56,566 bases of DNA from Clostridium rhizosphaerae. GTDB lineage: Bacteria > Bacillota > Clostridia > Clostridiales > Clostridiaceae. Below are positions 50,268-56,566 of this stretch, piece by piece. Location of the stretch: the NCBI RefSeq assembly GCF_016765585.1, contig NZ_JAESWC010000025.1:1-56566 (forward strand). The letters are read 5' to 3'. The notes below the pieces were generated by a model. The model was not told the origin of the DNA, did no database searches, and saw nothing but the letters and a program-made list of their open reading frames with translations. The number at the start of each line of letters is the position of its first letter. The stretch's first letter is position 1. The translations under genes and the position numbers were made by a program.

Positions 50268-50524
50268 AATTGTAATAAATCACCCCCAGAGTCAATAAAT
50301 AGTTTTCCTTACTTCCTTTATTTTTATAACTTTCATATTAGTTCTTTGATAGATATATATATTACAGACTAACCTTGGGCATTTTTTTAAAGTTAACAAC
50401 TTTTTAATGAATTTATCGTGAAAAAAATTTACGAATATTATGTTATTAATGAAAGCTGTGCTATAATGTAATCAGTATCATGAAGTATTACTACTAAAAT
50501 ATGACAAAAATATGAGGTGAAATT

Positions 50525-52297
50525 ATGAACGTAAAAGAAAGAATCGAAAAGTTAAGAAACCTTATGAGAGAAAGAAATATTGAAGCATACATAGTACCAA
50601 GCTCAGACCCTCACCAAAGCGAATATGTTGCAGAACATTATACTGCTAGAGCCTTTATATCAGGTTTTACAGGTTCAGCAGGAACAGCAGTAATTACTTT
50701 AAAAGAAGCTGGCTTATGGACAGACGGAAGATACTTTCTTCAAGCTGAAAATGAGCTTAAGGGTACAGGAGTAACTTTATTTAGAATGGGTGAAAGCGGA
50801 GTGCCAACTATTGAAGCTTTCCTAAGAGATTCTCTAAGTAAAGGATCAAAGGTTGGATTTGATGGAAAGGTTATATCAGTAGATTATTTCAGAAGTCTAA
50901 AAAATGTTTTAGACAGCAAAGACTTTTCATATGCAATAAATGAAGATTTAATAAATGAAGTTTGGTCAGACAGACCAGAAAAGCCTACTACAGAAGTTAT
51001 ACTTCATGATATAAAATATACTGGAAAATCAAGAGAAGAAAAGCTTTCTGAAGTTGTTTCTGAAATGAAAGCAGTAGGTGCAGATTATTATGTAATATCA
51101 GGTTTAGATGATATTGCTTGGCTTTTTAATATAAGAGGAAGAGATGTAGAATGTAATCCATTGACAATAGCATATGCTGTTGTTACAGAAAACAAAAACT
51201 ACTTATTCATAGATGATAGAAAAGTAAGTTCAGAGGTTAAAGAAGAACTTGAAAAAGCTAATGTAGAGCTAAGACCTTATGACAGCATAGTAAATTTCGT
51301 TGCTAATATTACAGAGGGGACAGTACTTGTTGATCCATCAAAGACTAATACTTGGGTTTATGATGCAATCAAGGTTAAAACTGTAGAAGCTATGGATATT
51401 ACAACAAGATTAAAAGCAGTAAAAAATGAAGTTGAAATTAAAAATGTAAGAAACGCTATGGTTAGAGACGGCGCTGCTATGGTTAAGTTCATCAACTGGA
51501 TAAAGAAAACTATAAAGACACGTACTATAACTGAAATTGAAGCAGCTGATAAACTTGAAGCCTTTAGAAGAGAAGGAGATAATTTCTACGATTTAAGCTT
51601 TACAACAATTTCAGCATACAAGGAAAATGCTGCAGTTGTTCACTATCATCCTACAAAAACTAGCTTTGGAACTATAAAACCAGAAAGCTTTTACTTAATA
51701 GACTCAGGTGCTCAATATCTAGATGGCACAACAGATATAACAAGAACTTTAGCAATGGGACAGCTAACTGAGGAAGAAAAGAAAGATTATACTCTTGTAC
51801 TAAAGGGTATGATTAATTTAGCAAGTCAGAGATTCCTTTATGGAACTACTGGCTCAAATCTTGATATATTAGCTAGAATTCCATTATGGAATGCCGGAAT
51901 GGATTATAAGCATGGAACAGGACATGGTATAGGCTTCTTCCTAAATGTTCATGAAGGACCACACAGAATAGCTATGGTTCCTAATACCGTTAAGCTTGAA
52001 AAAGGAATGATTATGTCTGATGAGCCAGGAGTTTATAAGGCTGGTAAGCATGGAATAAGAATAGAAAACCTTGTTACAGCTCAAGAAGATGAAAAGACAG
52101 AGTACGGCGGACAATTCATGAAGTTTGAGACATTAACTTTATGTCCTATTGATTTAGAGCCTATTGATGTTTCTTTATTAACACCAGAAGAAAAAGCATG
52201 GCTAAATAATTATCATAAGACTGTATTTGGAAAGTTATCATCTAACTTAAAGGGTGAAGATTTAGAATTCTTAAAATTAGCAACAAGAGAAATATAA
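50525..52297 (+). CDS. Aminopeptidase P family protein (Xaa-Pro aminopeptidase)
   Basis: A 590-residue three-domain M24B peptidase: two creatinase-like N-terminal domains (about 1-300; YIVPSSDPHQSEYVAEHYTA, ISGFTGSAGTAVIT and LWTDGRYFLQAE) and a C-terminal pita-bread catalytic domain. Metal and active-site motifs are VVHYHPT, LIDSGAQYLDGTTDITRT, GTGHGIGFFLNVHEGPH and MSDEPGVYKAGKHGIRIEN. This is the long, PepP2-like form found in clostridia, cleaving N-terminal residues before proline in the cytosol. ATG 50525 follows GAGGTGAA. Flanked by the two ger operons; linkage may be coincidental. Confidence 0.95.
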   Translation: MNVKERIEKLRNLMRERNIEAYIVPSSDPHQSEYVAEHYTARAFISGFTGSAGTAVITLKEAGLWTDGRYFLQAENELKGTGVTLFRMGESGVPTIEAFLRDSLSKGSKVGFDGKVISVDYFRSLKNVLDSKDFSYAINEDLINEVWSDRPEKPTTEVILHDIKYTGKSREEKLSEVVSEMKAVGADYYVISGLDDIAWLFNIRGRDVECNPLTIAYAVVTENKNYLFIDDRKVSSEVKEELEKANVELRPYDSIVNFVANITEGTVLVDPSKTNTWVYDAIKVKTVEAMDITTRLKAVKNEVEIKNVRNAMVRDGAAMVKFINWIKKTIKTRTITEIEAADKLEAFRREGDNFYDLSFTTISAYKENAAVVHYHPTKTSFGTIKPESFYLIDSGAQYLDGTTDITRTLAMGQLTEEEKKDYTLVLKGMINLASQRFLYGTTGSNLDILARIPLWNAGMDYKHGTGHGIGFFLNVHEGPHRIAMVPNTVKLEKGMIMSDEPGVYKAGKHGIRIENLVTAQEDEKTEYGGQFMKFETLTLCPIDLEPIDVSLLTPEEKAWLNNYHKTVFGKLSSNLKGEDLEFLKLATREI

Positions 52298-52318
52298 CTA
52301 TAAGCTTAATTTCTATAA

Positions 52319-52367
52319 TAAAAAAGTCTGCAAAGCATCATAATAAAATGCTTTGCAGACTTTTTTT
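52319..52367 (+). terminator. Intrinsic terminator after aminopeptidase P
   Basis: AAAAAAGTCTGCAAAGCAT pairs with ATGCTTTGCAGACTTTTTT around a nine-base loop, with a T tail. Confidence 0.92.
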
Positions 52368-52477
52368 AGTTTTTTTAAAAAGGCAAAAAACCATAAGCAT
52401 GTATATATACTGATTTCAAATTATATTTCTGAATTAAATGGATAAACTATTAGAAATGCCATTGAGGGGAATTATAA

Positions 52478-53569
52478 ATGAAAAATAATATTACCAGCAG
52501 ACAGGTTTCATTTGTCCTATACGGTATAATAGTAGGTTATGGAATTATAGATTTGCCTAAAAATACAGCGGAAGTTGGGGGAACTGGTGGATGGGTCAGC
52601 TTATTTATTGCAACGATAATTTTTATAGTTATTACATATATGCTTACATATCTGCAATATGTGCATGAAGATAAAACTATTTATGAGTACAGCCTGCAAT
52701 TAGTAGGCAAATTTTTAACATATGTTTTTACTTTCGTCTATATAATCTACTTCTTTTTATTTTTTACAATGATTAATAGGATATCTAGTGAGACAATGAC
52801 AAACACAATTCTGATAAAAACACCTGTAAAGTACATTAGTATATTATTTTATATAGTTACTGGATATGCAGCAGCAAAGGGCTTAAATACTATCATACGA
52901 TTATGTCAAATATATGGAGCTATAAGTATCGGTTTTTCAATAATTTTCAGCTTAATTTTATTTACTAAAGGTAAACTAGTAAATATAACTCCCATATTTG
53001 TTACAAATGATATAATGGTTTATTTTAAAGGAATAGGCAAAATATTTCTTCCTCTGATTGGAATGGAGATACTTACTGTAATTCCTATAAAGAAAAATAA
53101 TAATAAAAAAATAGCTAGATATACAACATTAATGGTTGGGGTTATAGGAATTTTATATATTTTCATTATAGAATCAGTTTTATCAGTTACTGGTGTTGAG
53201 CCAATTATACATATAAAAGCATCTGTATTTGTAGTTGCAAAGGGGATTGATGTATATTCTCTTGAGTTTTTGAGGAGGCTGGATGGTATATATATATTTA
53301 TTTGGATGCTAAATATTGTTTGCAGTTTGAGCTTATGGAACTATGGAACAGTAACTTTAACAAGTAAAGTTTTTAAAGGCATAAGGCCTAGTATAATTAT
53401 AATTTTTATTATTATTCTGTCTTATATCACATCTCTAATTCCTAAATCTATAATGCAGGTAGAAAAATTTATTACATATTTATCCTACGCAGGCATTATG
53501 ACTTTTTTTATAATTCCTTTTATATTATTAATTGTTACAAAGGTGAAAAAAAATGATAAAAAAATATAA
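52478..53569 (+). CDS. GerAB-type germinant receptor permease
   Basis: A 363-residue permease-like protein with about ten membrane helices. RQVSFVLYGIIVGYGIIDLP is the GerAB-type opening helix, TNTILIKTPVKYISILFYIV and IGKIFLPLIGMEILTVIPIK are conserved middle segments. It presumably binds the germinant. First gene of the plus-strand ger operon and overlaps the gerC gene by 17 bases. ATG 52478 lies after GAGGGGAAT. Confidence 0.9.
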   Translation: MKNNITSRQVSFVLYGIIVGYGIIDLPKNTAEVGGTGGWVSLFIATIIFIVITYMLTYLQYVHEDKTIYEYSLQLVGKFLTYVFTFVYIIYFFLFFTMINRISSETMTNTILIKTPVKYISILFYIVTGYAAAKGLNTIIRLCQIYGAISIGFSIIFSLILFTKGKLVNITPIFVTNDIMVYFKGIGKIFLPLIGMEILTVIPIKKNNNKKIARYTTLMVGVIGILYIFIIESVLSVTGVEPIIHIKASVFVVAKGIDVYSLEFLRRLDGIYIFIWMLNIVCSLSLWNYGTVTLTSKVFKGIRPSIIIIFIIILSYITSLIPKSIMQVEKFITYLSYAGIMTFFIIPFILLIVTKVKKNDKKI

Positions 53570-54680
53570 AAGTATTATGTTTTTATTAAGCTTAACCACA
53601 CTCTTAACTGGCTGTTGGGATTATAATGATGTGAATAAAAGAAGTATTATTCTGGCAAATGGAATAGACGAGACAGATGATAAAATAGAGTTTACGGGTG
53701 AAATTGCAAGTCTTCTATCTAAAAATTCATCATCTGGCGGAAAAGGACAAATAACTGATACATATATTAATGTTGCCACAGGCAGATATTTTGAAGATGC
53801 AAGAAGTGCTTATAATTCACACGAACCCTTTGAAAGTTTCTTAGGCGCTCAAAGAGCAATTGTTTTTAGCCAGAAATATGCTGAAAGAGGAATAGAATCT
53901 TATATAAATAGAAATTACAATGCCCCAGAGTTTAGGAGCTCTGCACTTACAGCAGTAAGTAAAGAATCTTCAAGAGAATTTTTTAGTGGTAAAATTGAAA
54001 ATGACATATCAATTGGATATGCTGCGGAAGATACGATAAAATATCTAAGTGATACTGGAGCTGCCCTATATAAAATAATTCAAGAAATAAATGCTGATAT
54101 ACAATTTGGCGACATAGGATATTTGCTCCCATACATTACAAAAAAAGAAGGTACTATAGAGTATATTGGGATGGCAGCAATGAAAGATTCAAAGCTAGTT
54201 GGAATTATAGATAAAAAAGAAAGTGACGGTTTTTTGTTTATTTTATCCAAAAAAGCAACGAACATAATTCCTTTTCCTCATCCAAGTAATGAAAAAAATC
54301 TAGTATCAATAAAATCGAAGCTTAAGAAAAGAAGGGTAAGGACTAGTTATGAAAATAATAAAGTTAATATATATTTAGATTTAAAGCTTATTTCACAGAT
54401 ATACTATCCATATAAAATTGAAATGATTAGTAAAAATGATATTAAAAAGCTAGAAGAAATGGTTAGCCGAAAAGTAGAACATGACGTACTTAAAGCAATA
54501 GAACGCTCAAAAAATGAGTTTAAATGTGATGTATTTGCTTTCGGCAGGTACTTTAAATCACAAAATATGAGCACATACCGGAAGATTAACTGGAAAGAAG
54601 AGTATTTAAATGCTGAATTTCATATAAATGTCACAACAAAAATTAAAAATACAAATCTTCTAGATACAAAAATTAAATGA
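53553..54680 (+). CDS. Ger(x)C-family germination lipoprotein
   Basis: A 375-residue GerAC-like lipoprotein. It has the standard signal peptide and lipobox LLTGCWDYNDVNKRSIILAN (Cys21), unlike its counterpart at 46591. Then AYNSHEPFESFLGAQRAIVF, YINRNYNAPEFRSSALTAVS, and the C-terminal domain YPYKIEMISKNDIKKLEEMV. It should be anchored to the outer face of the spore inner membrane, where it contacts the GerA/GerB complex. It overlaps gerB by 17 bases and gerA by about four. Confidence 0.92.
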   Translation: MIKKYKSIMFLLSLTTLLTGCWDYNDVNKRSIILANGIDETDDKIEFTGEIASLLSKNSSSGGKGQITDTYINVATGRYFEDARSAYNSHEPFESFLGAQRAIVFSQKYAERGIESYINRNYNAPEFRSSALTAVSKESSREFFSGKIENDISIGYAAEDTIKYLSDTGAALYKIIQEINADIQFGDIGYLLPYITKKEGTIEYIGMAAMKDSKLVGIIDKKESDGFLFILSKKATNIIPFPHPSNEKNLVSIKSKLKKRRVRTSYENNKVNIYLDLKLISQIYYPYKIEMISKNDIKKLEEMVSRKVEHDVLKAIERSKNEFKCDVFAFGRYFKSQNMSTYRKINWKEEYLNAEFHINVTTKIKNTNLLDTKIK

Positions 54681-54700
54681 CTAAACTAAGGATGGATATT

Positions 54701-56131
54701 ATGATAAGAAAAGATAAATATGCAAATAAGATTAGAGAACTCATAAACAATATATCCGATGTATCAGTGAGAAGTTTGTATGTTAAGAATAAGTCAATTT
54801 ATATACTTTATATTCCACAGATAACAAACAAAGAAAGACTCTCGGAAGAAATAATAAAACCTATTATTCAGTATTCCGGTAATCACGATATTACAGAGGA
54901 TTTAATAATGAAATCTGTTATCTATTTAGATGAGGTTTTCTGCGCCAATGATGAAAATGAAATAAGTAACTATATTCTTGATGGTAAATCAATTATTATA
55001 ATATCTGATTGTGAGAAGTATTTGGTAGCAAATACTTTAAAAGTGGAAAAAAGAAGTGTAGAGTCTCCCGCAGTACAGTCATCGGCCAGATCGCCAAAGG
55101 ATGCCTTTGTTGAAGCTATAGATGTAAATATATCACTTATCAGATACAGAATAAGGAATTCTGCTCTAAAAATTGATTATTATAGCGTGGGAAAAAGGAC
55201 AAAAACCTCTGTAGCTGTAATATATATTGAAGATATTGCAAATCCAACATATGTAGCGGAGATTAAAAATAGAATTCAAAAAATTAATGTGGATGGAATA
55301 TTGGAATCAGGTTATGTGCAAAAATTTATATCTGATGGAAGTAATAATTTATTTCCGCAGACTGGTATTTGTGAAAGGTCTGATGAAGCATGTGCCGACA
55401 TATTAGATGGAAAGGTTTGTATTCTTGTTAACGGGAGCAACCTGGCATTAATAGCACCGAAAACTTTTATAGAGTTTTTTGATGCAGGAGATGATCATTA
55501 TGAAAATGTATATTTTGGCATATTTTTAAAATTTATAAGATTTCTTTCACTAATAATAAGTTTAACTCTATCATCTATTTATGTTGCAGTTGTTGGTTTT
55601 CATTCAGACTTTCTACCTTCTCAATATATTTTAGCTATTGCAGCCTCCAGGGTAGGGGTTCCGGTTAATTCTGCTTTAGAGGCTACTATTATGGAAATTA
55701 TACTTGAGTTATTAAGAGAAGCGAACCTAAGACTTCCCAAAAAGATAGGTACATCTATAGGAATTGTTGGTGCTATAGTAATTGGTCAAGCACTGGTAGC
55801 TGCAGGTCTTGTCAGTTCACCTATAATAATAATAGTAGCTCTATCATCATTAGCTTCATATGCCGTACCTGATTTTACAATTATAACCCCTATAAGGATT
55901 TTAAAGTTTTTAATGATTTTTTTAACAGCTGTTTTTGGACTATTTGGTTTTGCTATGGGCCTCAGTATTATTATGATTAAGTTAGCATCTACAACCAGCT
56001 TCGATGTACCGTATACCTCACCTGTATCGCCTTTCAGTTTTAAGGCTATGAAAAATTTTATATTTAGTAATGTAACTCAATCAAAAGAGAGACCAGAATA
56101 TTTAGACTTAAAGGATAAAACAAGAGAATAA
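54701..56131 (+). CDS. GerAA-type spore germination protein
   Basis: A 476-residue GerA subunit. The N-terminal cytosolic part includes SARSPKDAFVEAIDVNISLI (the PxxExF-like motif in divergent form), VAVIYIEDIANPTYVAEIKN, FPQTGICERSDEACADILDG and VCILVNGSNLALIAPKTFIE. The C-terminal half has about five membrane helices. It completes a gerB-gerC-gerA operon, an order different from the minus-strand operon. ATG 54701 lies eight bases after AAGGA. An ATG at 54677 overlaps the gerC stop (ATGA), has no ribosome binding site and would add eight residues. Confidence 0.9.
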   Translation: MIRKDKYANKIRELINNISDVSVRSLYVKNKSIYILYIPQITNKERLSEEIIKPIIQYSGNHDITEDLIMKSVIYLDEVFCANDENEISNYILDGKSIIIISDCEKYLVANTLKVEKRSVESPAVQSSARSPKDAFVEAIDVNISLIRYRIRNSALKIDYYSVGKRTKTSVAVIYIEDIANPTYVAEIKNRIQKINVDGILESGYVQKFISDGSNNLFPQTGICERSDEACADILDGKVCILVNGSNLALIAPKTFIEFFDAGDDHYENVYFGIFLKFIRFLSLIISLTLSSIYVAVVGFHSDFLPSQYILAIAASRVGVPVNSALEATIMEIILELLREANLRLPKKIGTSIGIVGAIVIGQALVAAGLVSSPIIIIVALSSLASYAVPDFTIITPIRILKFLMIFLTAVFGLFGFAMGLSIIMIKLASTTSFDVPYTSPVSPFSFKAMKNFIFSNVTQSKERPEYLDLKDKTRE

Positions 56132-56396
56132 ATAAGCAGCTCTGTTTATATATCTTTTCTAAGATTTATTGAAGTATAATAAAGATACTTGTCCTAGCGT
56201 GTCATCATGAGATATTCGCAATAATAGTGAGGTTATAAGAGTAATAGAAGGTTATTTTAATATAACAGGATAATAATGTTGAAGGCTAATATCTAAAAAT
56301 GATATTATATTCCTTGTCGCTGACACAAAGCGACAACAAATCATTTAAAAAATCTTCAATATCTAATAGCAAGTAAAGATTACTTAAAAAAAGATG
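56132..56396. other. Intergenic region before the rRNA-type promoter
   Basis: No coding frame stands out. TTGTCGCT (56314-56321) pairs with AGCGACAA (56329-56336), a hairpin like those seen upstream of clostridial rRNA operons. The region just before the promoter is rich in A (about 56372-56392), resembling an UP element. No terminator was seen for the ger operon. Confidence 0.5.
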
Positions 56397-56425
56397 TTGA
56401 CAGATGAAAGCTTAGATGATAAGAT
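56397..56425 (+). promoter_or_regulatory. Strong sigmaA promoter, rRNA type
   Basis: TTGACA (56397-56402), exactly 17 bp, TAAGAT (56420-56425), with A-tracts immediately upstream. It leads into a leader typical of rRNA operons. Confidence 0.8.
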
Positions 56426-56454
56426 ATAAAAGCTGTAACGAAGCAAAGCAAATT

Positions 56455-56566
56455 GGTCTTTGAAAATTAAACAGAGAAATTAAGGGTTAAAGTCCTAAAT
56501 GGACTTTAACGGATAACTTAGCTGATGGAAATCAGCGAGTATAAGTTATCCAGGAACATGACCAGC
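56455..56566 (+). ncRNA. Likely leader of an rRNA operon (5' part)
   Basis: The segment GGTCTTTGAAAATTAAACAG followed by AGAAA at 56455-56479 is the conserved box that precedes 16S rRNA in clostridia. Two hairpins follow: GTTAAAGTCC/GGACTTTAAC (56486-56510) and GGATAACTTA/TAAGTTATCC (56511-56551, with an inner GCTGAT/ATCAGC). The last of these shares AGTATAAG...CAGGA with the hairpin repeats elsewhere in the window. The 16S gene should start beyond the right edge; none of it is present. Confidence 0.65.

Noticed and set aside
1-56566. CRISPR arrays, tRNA genes, prophage or toxin-antitoxin modules
   Set aside because: No regularly spaced identical repeats, cloverleaf-type sequences or phage structural genes were seen on reading the window.

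Overview
This AT-rich window is best explained as chromosome of a spore-forming, saccharolytic Clostridium-like firmicute. The basis is AGGAGG-type ribosome binding sites before nearly every gene, numerous U-tailed terminator hairpins, two gerA/gerB/gerC-type spore germination operons, and a leader typical of clostridial rRNA operons at the right edge. No rRNA, tRNA, CRISPR array or complete insertion sequence is visible. The first ~120 bases may be the end of a mobile element.

Layout. 1-9.4 kb: a VTT-domain membrane protein, a broken remnant of a YgbA-like (nitrous oxide-stimulated promoter) gene, a HAD phosphatase, a DeoR regulator divergent from an MFS transporter, then a chain of small enzymes (Ham1-like pyrophosphatase, alpha/beta hydrolase, zinc-ribbon membrane protein, serine hydrolase, two GNAT acetyltransferases and a small HTH protein). 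9.4-11 kb: a lipoprotein and a SagB-type nitroreductase. 11-14.7 kb: a TPP riboswitch with terminator controlling a TatD-like hydrolase, a thiamine-binding protein and a ThiXYZ-type ABC importer. 14.8-19.1 kb (minus): a periplasmic-sensor GGDEF-EAL protein, a metallophosphoesterase and a DUF4474 protein. 19.3-21.6 kb: a small coiled-coil protein, a DsbA/FrnE-family oxidoreductase with an in-frame TGA at its catalytic cysteine (probable selenoprotein), a cupin, a flavin reductase and a 50-residue membrane protein. 21.7-26.2 kb: a GNAT, a TipA-like MerR regulator with a MerR-type promoter and three tandem 45-bp hairpin repeats, an HTH protein with twin palindromes, and a PAS-EAL phosphodiesterase.

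26.3-30.6 kb: a TetR/HlyD/ABC/ABC/YafY export operon. 30.6-32.6 kb: a zinc-ribbon protein, then cysS preceded by a leader peptide with five consecutive Cys codons, alternative hairpins and a terminator, which looks like ribosome-mediated attenuation. 32.9-43.9 kb: an alpha-galactoside locus (lipoprotein binding protein, two permeases, six-hairpin glycosidase, AraC regulator, GH4 and GH36 enzymes), interrupted by a TetR/TauE pair. 43.9-46.5 kb: a metallophosphoesterase with a kinase-like protein, and an MBL hydrolase. 46.6-56.1 kb: a gerA-gerB-gerC operon on the minus strand, an aminopeptidase P, and a gerB-gerC-gerA operon on the plus strand. The right end carries a strong promoter and an rRNA-type leader.

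The two most notable signals are the probable selenocysteine DsbA-family gene (19733-20341), which conventional calling would truncate, and the poly-cysteine leader/attenuator upstream of cysS (30937-31147).
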